A stretch of DNA of 64,000 bases from Marsupella aquatica (taxonomy: Eukaryota; Marchantiophyta): NCBI GenBank assembly GCA_973895155.1, contig OZ316896.1, forward strand, positions 1,302,001 through 1,366,000, written 5' to 3'. The position numbers and the translations under genes are program-made. Shown here piece after piece: positions 24,793 through 37,000 of this stretch (position 1 is its first letter; every line of letters starts with the position of its first letter). A model generated the notes under the pieces. That model was not told the origin of the DNA. It was given only the letters and a program-made list of their open reading frames with translations, and did no database searches.

Positions 24793-26171
24793 ATGACGGA
24801 AATAGCAGCGGCCGCGGCCGCTTACGTTGATGAGATGCTGGATTTGTTCGAAAATGTCACTAACAATATGCGCGAGCAATGGAAGGAAATGTCAGGGGAG
24901 GGGAGCATTTTTGACACTATCCTCGCCTTTGTTCATGCTGTTGATTGGACGGTAGGGCGGTTTTTCTCTTCCTTTCTTTTATTGGCCTCACTCTGATCAT
25001 TTTGTTGAGTGTTATGAATCATTTTGTTGAGTGAGTTGCGATCGAGTGAGTTGTTGAAGAATTTCCGATTGGGAAGCTACCCTATGATAGGTGTTTGAAG
25101 GATTGTATTTTTCCTAGTTTTCTTTATGGCAAAGTCTTCTTCTTGCTGAATCTTAGAGGGAGTAGTCGGCAACACTTACCTGTGTCGAGGATTTCGATCG
25201 AGACTGGATTGCACTGTCCACGTGGGCTGGAGAGTGGAGAGGAGGGCATGCCGGAATCTGTCTTGAATTGTGAATTATTAGTGAGTGCAGGAACCGTGGT
25301 TGATTGGACTCATGTGCCTCCACGTTGGACTACTCGGCTTGGCCGTCTTCACTAGAAAGAATAATACGTCTCAGATGACACTCTTCTTTTTTGGCCGTGA
25401 GTATTAGCATATTCCTTCATTTCTAAGTTTTGTCCTGGTTTTTTTAGCCGGGTGCTGAGGATTTCAATTTTGAAAATGAGTTGATGTCTCAGTATCCTCA
25501 TTCTAGAACCATTCTTGTCTTGAAGAACTGTGTAAGCACCTTCAATTTCCTCACCCATGTTGTCCTCTAATCCACGAAGAAGCAACGTGAGTTACTTGTC
25601 TACAGTAGGTACCACTTCCAACTGAACCTAGAATGATGGAATCGTCGTGAACTTGTTCGGAATCGGGGCAAGCAGTTGTTATACGAGGGGGACCGTGCCT
25701 TGGCGAGGATTTATATTCTGGGATTTGGACTAGGTTTGGAACTAGCTACAAAATTATGCTTTCTAACTATCTCTAGTGTCTCCAGTTATTGGTGTGTACT
25801 TTGCAGAGAGGCTAAATACCGTTCTCGATCGTCATTGGAAAAGCTTTGCTCGGCAACCGTATTTTGATCGGCATGGAGTGTTTCTTTCAACAGTATGGTC
25901 GGTCCCCATATTACTCATGACTACACTGATTTTGGTACGTCATCCTCTGGTTGCTCTAAGCCCTCGTACGTTCCTAGAGATCTTGAATTGTAGAAAACTT
26001 GTCGATGTGCTTTCAAATAATTCGGAATTCTGCAGATTCCACTGAATTCTAACTCTGGCAAGTTTGGAATGACAGGTTAATAGCCTCATGACTTTGACAC
26101 AGCTACTCGTCAAATGGAAAAGGGCAGAGCTTAAGCATCGAGCTCGTATGGGCAGAGAGAAGTCTGATTAG
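24793..26171 (+). CDS. TMEM18: TMEM18-like nuclear-envelope membrane protein
   Basis: TMEM18 is a small multi-pass protein of the inner nuclear membrane in animals; plant homologues are uncharacterised. Four exons fit: 24793-24951, 25291-25396, 25786-25934 and 26076-26171. All have GT..AG introns and matching phases, and they sum to 510 nt or 169 aa. The diagnostic string is VDWT joined to EPWLIGLMCLHVGLLGLAVF at the first junction, followed by the second membrane region and then YFAERLN. Next comes QPYFDRHGVFLSTVWSVPIL, and the end is a basic tail (KWKRAELKHRARMGREKSD). Three membrane segments are visible. The N-terminal extension (EIAAAAAAYVDEMLDLFENV) is typical of the plant form. The start is the first Met after an upstream in-frame stop. 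Confidence 0.9.
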
Positions 26172-26825
26172 GAGTCGGATAGATTCTACTACAGTTCGCA
26201 GTGCGTAGAGTAGATTATCTCACAACATCACTATGGGGAGAGAAAATTGTCAAATGTAGGTATAATGTACGACTTCCGGCGTGCAACTTCAAGCTTTATT
26301 AGTATTTGGCCGTTTGTCTCGCTATGAGAAAGTGGTATTTAAGTTAAAGCTGAGTTTGTTTTGCTTTCGAGTATACTGTCACATTTTTTGTCTCACTTTG
26401 TTTTCGACAGAGTTCATTAGTATGGATTTTGGAAGAAAAGTTGGCATTACATTGGAGCTTAATACTGATTACTGAGCGGAGTATGTTCCATCTTGTTTGG
26501 TAACGAGATGGCAGTAGCTATGGAGTTCTTCAGCCTTCTAAAGGACACTACCAAGAAACGCCCTTGCACCGTATTGACAAAGTTAGGATTGTAGAAAGTT
26601 GGGGCTGCAAAGCTGATGGGTGACAAATGACAAAGTAAAGAATCTTGGGTAACAATAGCTTGGAAGCTGCGCATGACCGTTGGGAATTCATACACAACAT
26701 TGTTGAAACCGGTCTGATGGTCGTCGGAACAAACCTGGGGTTATACGACTGACAAGTCTCACGATAAGCGTCGCGTATAATGGAGCTTGGCTCAAGGAAC
26801 TCAATCTGCATCAAAGACGAGCTAC

Positions 26826-26955
26826 CCGAAAGTTTACCAAGGAAAATATCTTGAAAATATATATCTTTCCAAAATGCGTATTCAGTTACCAAGAGATACC
26901 CGCAAGTATACCAAGTAAACTATCTTGGAAATACACATCTTTCCCCAAGTGCCTA
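26826..26955. repeat. Two-copy tandem duplication, about 62-bp unit
   Basis: The pattern AAGT(T/A)TACCAAG..ATCTTG.AAATA.A.ATCTTTCC..TTAGTTAC occurs twice in tandem with moderate divergence. Confidence 0.8.
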
Positions 26956-27000
26956 TTTAGTTACTTTAGGAGAACTAAATCACGATTTCTGCAAAGTGCT

Positions 27001-27160
27001 ACAATAAAAGTGCTCGTGGCTGGTACTCTAATAACCAGGTGATGAACTGTGCACAGGTTTACTATTTTGAGGGATGGAGACAATAAAAGTGCTCATGGCT
27101 GGTACCCGAATAACCAGGTGATGAACTGTGGACAGGGTTTCCTATTATTCTGAGGGATGG
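27001..27160. repeat. Two-copy tandem duplication, 79-bp unit
   Basis: ACAATAAAAGTGCTCGTGG at 27001 recurs at 27080. Both copies continue through AATAACCAGGTGATGAACTG to GAGGGATGG. Confidence 0.93.
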
Positions 27161-27317
27161 GGGGGATACATGAGATTGAAGACTTTAACAGATCGTTTGC
27201 AAATTAAATAAATACTTGTGTGAAAAGAGGCTTAAGGAGATCTTTTCTCCAATGTGAGGAGCCCTCGTGATCTTCACAGTAAAAAGCTGTCTTTGCTTTT
27301 ATCGTTACTTTAGTATA

Positions 27318-27620
27318 TTGCTCTCTTGAACCAGACGCAGACCATCTGCAAAGGAACCCGAAACCTTGGTGGTGTCTGCAGACTTGTACTCTGCAATGCA
27401 AAAACTTCAGAAGTTAGAGAGTACGATCATGCCATGAAATTGACAATAACACAAAATAACCCGCAGTGAGTTGCTGTCTTGAACCAAACGCAGCACAATC
27501 TGCACAGGAACCCAAACGCTTGGTGGTGTTTGCAGACTTGTACTCTGTAATGCAAAAACTTCAGAAGTCATAGAGTAAGATCATGCCATGAAATTGACAA
27601 TAACACAAAACATCCGGACA
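27318..27620. repeat. Two-copy tandem duplication, 153-bp unit
   Basis: TTGCTCTCTTGAACCAGACG at 27318 recurs at 27471. Both copies carry TTGGTGGTGT.TGCAGACTTG and ATCATGCCATGAAATTGAC. This is the largest simple duplication in the window. Confidence 0.93.
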
Positions 27621-28251
27621 GGCCTATCGATATCACCTGTCGTCAGTTCAGTTTCTTGCTTGTTGGTTGTGCAAGTCACGTTAAGAATAGAAATCCGCCC
27701 CCTTAGAATGAACTGCCAGAGCATCTCAGCCCTCTAGTGTCGTCCTCTGTTAGAACACTGAAGCGCGTACACCATTGTCTTCCGTCATCTGTCGCGTTGT
27801 AGGGACCTGCTATAGCCAATTGCAATCTTCCGATCAGGTAATCCAAATAGATGTGCCCCAAGAAGCTGTAGTTAAATGAAACGTGTATTAACACTCCATG
27901 AATGAGATGCAGGTTTTGGAACTTTCAATGGATTCTGAAGAAAATGTGCAAATTGCCACTACATTTACATAATATGACGATGGGATGACTCAATTTGTAA
28001 TATACTTTGTGGTCAATACCAAAAGATAATTGTGTACTCAATAGTATGAGTGTTCACCGTCACATGTCCTCGAACAAGTCTAGGATGGCCGTGAACCATT
28101 CGCACAAAATGGAAGAAACGTCGTTCGGTGTAATTCATCAGTACTATGTTGTATTGTTTAGACACATCTGCGCACAAAATTTAACAGATAAGAGTTACAA
28201 AGTTTGGACAACCTCGAACCAGTGGGATACACACTTAAAGTCTACAGCGTA

Positions 28252-28486
28252 AGATTTACCGTTGAATGCATTCATCGAAATGTATCACTGGTTACCAGCG
28301 ATCTTCTAGCATTACTGCCAACTGAGAGAAGATTTACCGTTGGATTCATTCATCGAAATATATCACTGGTGGACCAGCGATTTTTTAGCATTACTGCTAA
28401 TTGAGACAAGATTTCCGTTGGATTCATTCATCGAAATGTATCACCAGCGGACCAGCGATTTTCTAGCATTATTGCCAACTAAGACA
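28252..28486. repeat. Three-copy tandem repeat, 78/79-bp unit
   Basis: Units start at 28252, 28330 and 28409 and share GATTTACCGTTG, TTCATCGAAATGTATCAC and GACCAGCGATTTT. The first two are spaced 78 bp apart, a multiple of three, so a frame stays open over them. No known protein matches. Confidence 0.9.
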
Positions 28487-28588
28487 GTACCCAAGAAATC
28501 CCACCTGCAGCCTAACAACCTCAACAAGAAACAGAAGCAGAAATGCAATGACAGCAAGCCATTGTGCGAGAAACGGTAGACATGCTCA

Positions 28589-31072
28589 TCAATGTTCAAA
28601 TCGCGAAAATGGCACCTGTGTCAAAACTCCTGTCGGTACCCCATAGCACACAGGTGAAGCGCCTATCAGATGTGGGAGCCGACAGGCATTTCGGCTCTGT
28701 CCAATTCTGGACCCTATCCGGTGAATGTCTTCTGAATTTGAGCCAAGGTGGGTCTGACTTTCCAAGATCACACCGTTGACCTTGCTCGCAAATCTTGCTC
28801 GAAAAGCTGTCTTATCATTCTGTCTTTCTCTCATAGCAAGCTCACAGTCACTCGAGTCTCGTATTCCTTTTGCAGAACCCGAATCCTCAGTTTCTGGCTG
28901 GGAGGCCAGCCAACTGTGGAGTAACGACCTACTGAAGCGGTCAATGTCTCCATCGGTTACATCCCATAGATTGGCAACGACGGCTGGGCACCCAGCCATC
29001 AGATAAGATAACACCACACCCACAGGTTGATATTCGCCACGCAAGGAAAGACGGCCACTACTGCAACCCATGAGCAGCGATGCAGCGCAGTGGTCTAAGC
29101 GCCGTACGTACCTTTCTGGTAAGTACTGATCCCCTGCTTCAACAGGAATACAGTTAGATTTTCCTCTTCGAATCGATCCGATGAACCCTCATACGTTAAT
29201 CATTTGACGGGTTCTTATTCTAGGTCCTCAAGTGTCACATGTAACCAAAAACTGACATTCAGGAATTACTGCAGCAAGTTAACCACCACTTAAGTCAGTT
29301 GAGCCAGGAAAGTTTATTTTGAACAGGTTGATGATAAGTACCACTTCCGTGCCCAAGATATACGAACAGGTCGTGCTTTTGAAGTCCGGTCTGGTACTCG
29401 TCTGCAGTAGGTATTGTGCCTGCCTTACCCTGATAATCAGAAGCCAAGACAGATCCAATGTCAAATTGAAGGTCGATAAGGGTTGCTTTTGAGGATACAC
29501 AAGACAGGCTATATGCTACAAATCATAGCAAGAAAAACTAGTAAGTAGCTTCAGGGACAGTTAAGCCACAGATTCTAAGGTGAGGTGGGTCACAGGTTAT
29601 TACTTTCCATCCCAGCTGCTTTGTGAACCAATCCTCAAATGCTGCTTGTGTTTTTGGAAGATCTCCATTGGGATTCAAGATGTAGTATGTGTTATACGGA
29701 TTAACACATGTTACACCCAAAGGTTTGTCAGAAGCGAGCCCCTTTGCTGCATTTATAGAGGAACGCTTGTTTGCTTTGACCTTCTTTTCCCCAGCCTTTC
29801 GAACTGGGACCTGATGAATGTCTAAAGCTCTCAGCCGATCTGACAAACTGTCACATTCATGATGAAGATCTACTCCTCTTAACCGGTCTGAAGATTTGTC
29901 ACATTGATGCTGGATATAGACTGCGTGCATCGTCCCCAAAGATGGCATGCGATAGATCTCATGATCTCTTAAAACCGGTAGACTTTCCCACGGCAATGCC
30001 TAAGAAATGTGCCAACCACAAGTAATTAGAGCCAATAACAAAAATCTGAACGAAAAGGTACTCCAATTAAATTTTTGTGATCTGTACATCAATAAAAGAC
30101 AAACTCCTCTCCATAGTCGTTCCATCTATTCAAATAAAGGCAAATCGAACAATGGACTTTGAAGCTCTAATCGACTGTCTATGGGGGACTGAGGTTTTGC
30201 AATGCCTCTCCTTAGTAATGTATTCATTCCTTGAAGCTCTGCAGTGATACTTTTGGAGTTGGGTGCGCACAATTGTTAAAAGAATATCATTTCTGCGCGG
30301 TCCAAACTTTAACGAAAAAATAGCACATGTTGCTGGTTGAGTAGTAATACAGAATTGGAAGAGATTTCAAGACTAAATTTTCTCGATCACCTATGATACA
30401 GCGCTAATTGCAGATAGAGTAATTTCATCGAGAGCAGTACATGGGATGAGTAAAGCCCAATGGATTCGTAAAGCCCGAAGTACCTGTGCGTCAGAATCCA
30501 GAACTAGCTGCAGAGGCTCTCGTTGCACATGGGCATCTAGACTGTACAAACCATCTGACACCATCTGTAAAACTGTCTCCAATGGATTTTGATTCTTTGA
30601 GCCTGCTTTGCCTTTGGCTAGCCTTCTTGATCTTCTTTTACCATTATTTTCATTGAGGAATTTCAGTTCGTCACCCTCGCATGCCTTAGTTGACAGTAGA
30701 TATGCCGCACGGAATAAATTTGATACTTGCTTAATCTGTTCGTATCTTTCTGCTTCGCCCTTCTTCCATCTGCAAGCGTTGCAATCATCTCCACATTCGT
30801 TTGAATGGATGTCACAAGACTGGTAATCACGAATCCCTAGCATGTTGGCAGTTGCTTTCTCAAGTTCAGGTGCGCTAAGGCAACCAACGGCCTGGAGAAG
30901 AATTTTCACAAAGCCCTGATCAATATTGCTGGATTGTTCCTGAGTGATCATAGAACTCATCACGTCGTGCAAATAGACTGAGCAGAGCTCAAACGATTTG
31001 ACTACAGATGCCTGCTGTGGTTCTCCAAGTAGAAGACATTTGAAGGGTCCTAGCCATGAATCTTCAACCGTC
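28589..31072 (-). CDS. ESP1: Separase catalytic-domain exons (part of the gene above)
   Basis: Four exons fit in phase. 31072-30484 carries RTVEDSWLGPFKCLLLGE and a Cys-rich, basic linker. 29999-29604 carries LPWESLPVLRDHEIYRMPS and NTYYILNPNGDLPKTQAAFE. 29429-29342 carries the catalytic His (VYLGHGSG). 29133-28589 carries the catalytic Cys (LLMGCSSGRLSLRGEYQP), then VVANLWDVTDGDIDRFS and the C-terminal RLPHLIGASPVCYGVPTGV. The His and Cys lie on separate exons, split by an intron in the GSG codon (AGT G/GG GAT). The protein stops at SRFEH. Confidence 0.95.
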
Positions 31073-34000
31073 CTGTGTGCATAGAAAATATTGTTGTTTT
31101 TAAACGGTGATTTCAATTGAGGAAAGCTTGTAGGATAGGACAGAAGATAGAGCTAGATTTATCTAAAACATTGAAGTACAATTACATCTTCACAGAGCAG
31201 AGATCATAGATAAATAGAAATGTCACTGGTCTTCATCAAGTATCCCGATGACAAGAAACATATGCACAAACTATCACAGGAGTTAGTAGAATGAGTGCAG
31301 GTCATAGAGAATCACAGCAATCTCTTGCATTCATACAAAGGAAAGAGAAACAGCGAAGGAAGTGGAGCTTACCTCAAGAGCAGCGAGAGTCTTCTGTCTA
31401 GCTCCATCCTCCACTTCCACCATAAACTCTTTTCCTCGAGTGTAGTAACAGGTTGAGTCCCAGATGTTGAAAGTCGGCTATCCTCCAGGACTGATATGAA
31501 CTCCGCAGCGACTCTCTGCAGCACTGTGTCGTTGTTCTTGTGCACCCGATTCAGATCTTCTGGCGGAGGGGTTTGCTGTTCCTCAATATGATTGTTGCAA
31601 TCATCATCCTCATCGTCACTCAAATCATAAGGGGTAGTGGAAGACTCCATTGATTTCGATCGACCAACATATGTAGGATCTGCGGTGAATTTTAATTCAG
31701 ATATTTGGACTCTCAATGGTTATTGTCACGAGGATAAGGAAATGCCATTTCCGAGCAGGAAACCCTATGTTCTAATCTGACGCACAGCTGAAGGGGAGTA
31801 TCTAGAGGAGTGCTGATACAATCTTGAGATCCTTAAATCCGCATTTCCCATTTCCCAATTCCCCTCGAGTAAAATAATATGTTGCAATGAACAATTCAGC
31901 AAACAGAGTGGCCACATGGATAGAAATCTTACTTTCCAGGAGAGGTGGAGCCGGCAACAAAACCACGACTGGTTTCGATGCAACGCTCCACCGTGTCACA
32001 AGGAGCCAATCCGCAACAGCATCAGAGTACTCAACAGAACCCAAATAATTGCCTTTCAGCATATTCACATCGTCCGCACTTACAAAGCTTATGCAGCATA
32101 CCATAGAACTTGGAAGCCGGTCCCAGAATTCTCTCGCTTGCTTTCCAATGCTTTCGATATCTACTGGATCAATTCTGTTAAGAAAATGATCAAGTCAGGC
32201 TTGACAGAAGAAAGCAAGTTACGAAACAGCCACAACCAGCTTTTGAAATGACGAGTTCATCTAAGTATACTACCATCTCAGTATACTAAGTGGCTGCAAG
32301 AACCATTCAATTCAAAAATAGGATACCTAACCTGAATAATTAATTGTGACTTTGTACAAACCTGAGTGCTAGCTGCATATTCTCCATACAACCTTTTGAA
32401 AGTGATGGATGAATGTGCTGCACCAGAATCAAACGTAAAATGATGAAATGATATTTGAAATGACAATGCCAAGTTAAAGCCCAGCTCATCTTTACGTTTT
32501 CGATATTTAACAAAATTGGGCACTGCGGATCTCAGGAAAAAGGCTGATGTGCAGAATTTCAAAACGCACCGTCAACATCAGGTTTAAGTGATGACGTACC
32601 TGACGGTCCTCAAGGCTTGCGTCCAGAACTAGCTTTGAATCCAGAACTGCAAGGTGTTGCTGACGGATTGCCGTGCCCAGTGACACCTGGTGAAAGTATG
32701 CTGCCACTTCTGCCATATCATCTGTGGATAGGCTCCCTTGGTATACTGAGGAGGGGACAACCCACGAAGGTGGCACGTGGAGGATGGCGAGGAGTTTTGC
32801 AATCTGAAGAGTTTTGAATGCGCATCGAAACAGTGAAACCCTGAACTTTCCATGGCTTCATCATAGAGGGTGACTTTAAATGCCAGAAGGCTCAGGATGT
32901 GTAAATGCACTAAATCAAAGTCCATACTTCCTACACCAGATGTCTAGTAGCTCAAGCAGTATTAATCAATCCAGATGTGGGGAATCAAGAAAGCAAACCT
33001 TATGGAGCAGATGTGGGACTTGACGGCAGAGAGAAAAGGCACGATAAAGCCATTTCATATTCTGGAACCTGCCCTTTTCCAGGTAATCAGAGTCTTTTCT
33101 AAATCTACCAGCATACCTGTTCACGACATTGAGGCACGGCTCGAGTTATCAGAAAGCATATGAAGTGATCGATTGTGACGCAGTGTGACACAAGGAAAGG
33201 ACAGCGCAAAATATTTGACATGATGTCTTCCGCTTCATCTATATCAAATACTAGAACTTGCTTCATCTGCGTGGAAATATTAACTTTGGCTTTAGAGTCA
33301 TATGTTTATTAATTCAAATAAACATCATCCATTGGTTTTCATCATCAATTGCCAAACAAACAACCATGTTCATAAGTTCCTGAGTGTTTATTTAGTAGCA
33401 AGATCATTTCTTTCCGAATGATTCTTATAAAAGCTTGCAGTGGAGGGGTTCTACCAAGATCACCTTAATTCGCCAGAATGCTGCTGAAGATGTAATGTAC
33501 TCAAATGGTACAGAAGTGCACCCTCTTCCACGGGAAACAAGCTCAGTCTTACTGCTGCATTTTCTGGCTGAGGAAGGCTAGATATGTTGAGAACAGACAT
33601 AGCCCTTTCAAATATACGAAAAGCGTCATCAAGTTCTTCTAAATGGGCGTGACACTTTCCTGGATATCAAACAGAACCAAATGCACAGTTACACCTCAGA
33701 AGCAATAAATGTGGGCATATCTAAAGACAATAACTACTGTCACCTTGCTTTAGGAGGACACTACTATCCTCTGAAGGAGCCCAAACAAGATTGAAAACCC
33801 GAGTCAAGGGAGCACAATTAGGATTTACTAGGAAGATGTAGAATTTGAAGCTGACATGCCTTTTTGAAGGAGCACCCTGCTCATTAGTTTCCGCCCAACC
33901 TGAGTCCATTTACAAGCTGGCCAGTCCTCGAAAGAGAGTGACCACTCTGATGGTCCAAACGGAAAGGGACATGATTTTTCTCCAGTTTCTTCCACAGGCA

Positions 34001-37000
34001 ACGAAAGTCTTGTAATTGCCGCCGTATAATGAGATAAAGCACTGGTCAGGGATTTGCCAAGATCAGCTTCTGTGATGTTTGATTGTGAGGCGCTCTCCTT
34101 CCTTCTGCCCTGTTGGCAGCACCAATAATGTCGGGCTAGATCCCCACTCCGAATTTCTAACAAAGCCTTGCCTAAAAGGATGCAAGATTCGCAAAATCTA
34201 CTGGTTTGCAAATCATCAAACACTTGCTTCGCTTCGATAAAGTAGCGCTCTGCACTTTCCCATAAATGCCTCTTCCGGTGCACTTCACCTGCAACGGAAG
34301 TAGAATTTGGTACATGCGGTAATTATTAACGATGTCAAGACCAGTTACTCTGGGCTTATCAAACGGGAAAGTACCAGACGGTAAAGATAGATGCATGAGT
34401 TGAAACCCAAACTTGACCAACCATCTACAGTACGATCTGTGTCTCCTAATTTAGTACAAAACGCCGGCTTATACAAGTCGCTTGATGACAAACATTAGCA
34501 TTGCTAGATGTCTCCCAGTGGTTTATAATGCCTGCTTAAACATCTAACAGCCTAATCAGAGTCTGCAAAAGGGCAAGGAATACATTATACTGACATCTAA
34601 TCGATTCTCAGTGACCTGGAGATTTCCTGTACAATTTTTTCAACGTGATTCTCACATTGAATCCATCCATCAATCCAGCTTCCTCTGTAAGACACTTCCA
34701 TGAGGTTGTAGAGACGACCATTTTCAGAGAATGCAAGCTAGTTTCTCATAATCAGATAGGGTCGATCGCAAAGTATGACCAATTGGAAGCAGCTTTGTCA
34801 TATTATCTTAGTCATGTTGACGATTGTGTCTTATATCTTTTGTAGCAAGTTCATAAACATATGGCAAACACCAACGAAGAATCAAGGCAGGCCACAAACC
34901 CAAGGATGAGCTGAAAGATGCCAGTGCCCAAGGTAGATTCTGTGCCTTGGCCAACCGATGTCCCTCACGAAAGTGACCCTCAGCTTCATCCACTGCTCCC
35001 ATTTGCTCATAAATTACTCCAACCTGCATTATTATCAAAGCCACATAACTCGATAAGTCAGATCCAAGAAAACCCAGGGCAACGGCTGTTGCTAGGAAAG
35101 AATGACGGATATAGTGCCAGCTGAGGGCTATATAAGCGTATCACAGTTTCTTCATCGAAGAAAATGTTTCTCAGGAATTAGCGAGTAGCATATCAGAAAC
35201 ACACACAGACTCAGAGATAGGTTTTCTGAATTTTTCATTCTCATTGAAATTCTTATTAAAGCCTATTGACCATACCTTCATAAATCGTCAAGGAAAAGGG
35301 GAATGCTTCTCAAGAATTCTATATTGCGAAACTAGATCTCAAGGTTACATTCTTTTGCATATTACGCAACAAAGATAACAACAACTTGTCGTCTAGCCGA
35401 CATACAGAATGCTTGCACGATTGGCGCTGAGCCAGGAAGGATATGGTAGACAATTTAAACCTGCATAAGACTTTCAATATAATCACCGAGAATTCTCCAA
35501 TGGCTAGGATGGGAAAGGCAGTGCTGAAGTTCTACTGAAAACGGCCATGACCATGTTGCTGAAGACCCAATTCCCTCTCGCAATTGAAGAAAATCCGGAT
35601 TTCCATTATCTGGTGTGTTGGAGGTAATATTGCCCATACCACCTGAAGCACTCTTTCCTGAATTACGAAACACGTACTTGAACAGCCTCGAACGTATCTG
35701 GAGGGCTTCTTTGGCATTCCTTATCGCCTGCACGCAGAGTGCTAATTAGTTTCGTAAGCGTCTGCCAAAACACCTGAAATTCTCTTAGTCTAGCAACTCA
35801 TTAAATAAGTTTTCTGGAAACATAACTGGGTGGAGTCAACTCTCTACATTCTTGCCTTGCATATAATCCAAAATATTCTTAATCACAAGGGAAATCTATA
35901 ACAAGGAAAGTTTAATCCATTCGGGAAACGAGATACCTCATGGGTATCACCCTGAGCAAAAGAGAGCTCTGCAATAAAATGATATAGTCCTGCTGTTTCA
36001 AGGGTAAACAGAGTCGACTTCTGCCCCTGCAAGCAATAAAGAATTGCCTTAACGTCCATAGAACAGTTCTGATAAATTTGATCGTCGACAAGATATTCAA
36101 ACTCTTACAACCTGAAATTATTTAGTTCGAAGTATTCTGGACTGTACCGCCACTTGACCTCCTAAATAAACTTTTCCACGATGCCTATCTTTTTTCTAAT
36201 GAAACGATGAAAGTAAAAACTAGTAATAAATAAATAATCATGACGGCATAGGAGTGTGTTCTCACATTAGATAGTCTTCCATAAACCAGGTTCTTTATGT
36301 GCTCAATCGTGTCAGGTTTCTGAATTGAAGATCTGCCGCTTCCGATAACTTCACCTTTGAGATCAAGAAAAGCTTGAATTGAATGCCAATGGGCTTCTAA
36401 GAGAGATCCTGGAAAGAGATAAAAGTATCCTTGCCAGAATTCTTCTGGACTACCTACCGCATTCAAGGTCTGCCTAATAGTCGAAAAACATCCCACAGGA
36501 AACGCCACAGTACACAACATATGGCCCGCTCGACCTTTCATCCAAAACTCCACCCACGCTTTCTCTGCACTAGACTGCTTTGAGTTTCTAAGCACTTTCA
36601 GGATCACCACTTGTGCCTCATGTAGAAGAATGGAATAACCCTGCAAGAGTAAGAGCTTTTTTAAAATAGAACTGATTGTCCAAGCCCAACGATCCCTTTA
36701 TGAGAAGACAAAGTGGGAAGAACGGCAGATATGCCATAAGCGTCACAGATGTATACACAGAAAATGATACGCCATGCTAGAAGGTCCACATGGTACATAG
36801 AGTGGAATTTTCTGCATCTCTTTCGTGATCGCAAGCATGAACAATAGAAATTCGTCGACACATAGAGCTAACTGGCCCGCTCACAAACCCTGGGCTGGGG
36901 AGAAACATATGGGCAAGTCCTCAAAGCTACTCAAAAGAGAGAAGGATCCATTATATGGCATTTGTCATTTAGTTACTGCGACATTGTTGTGTAATCTATG

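Larger units (their letters stand above)
26172..28588. other. Convergent intergenic region, TMEM18 to separase, rich in tandem duplications
   Basis: No gene is supported. The region holds four separate local duplications (26826-26955, 27001-27160, 27318-27620, 28252-28486). The last is a three-copy repeat just downstream of the separase stop codon. Confidence 0.65.

Noticed and set aside
28776-29006. A plus-strand gene opposite the separase catalytic exon
   Set aside because: It is the antisense of strongly conserved separase sequence.
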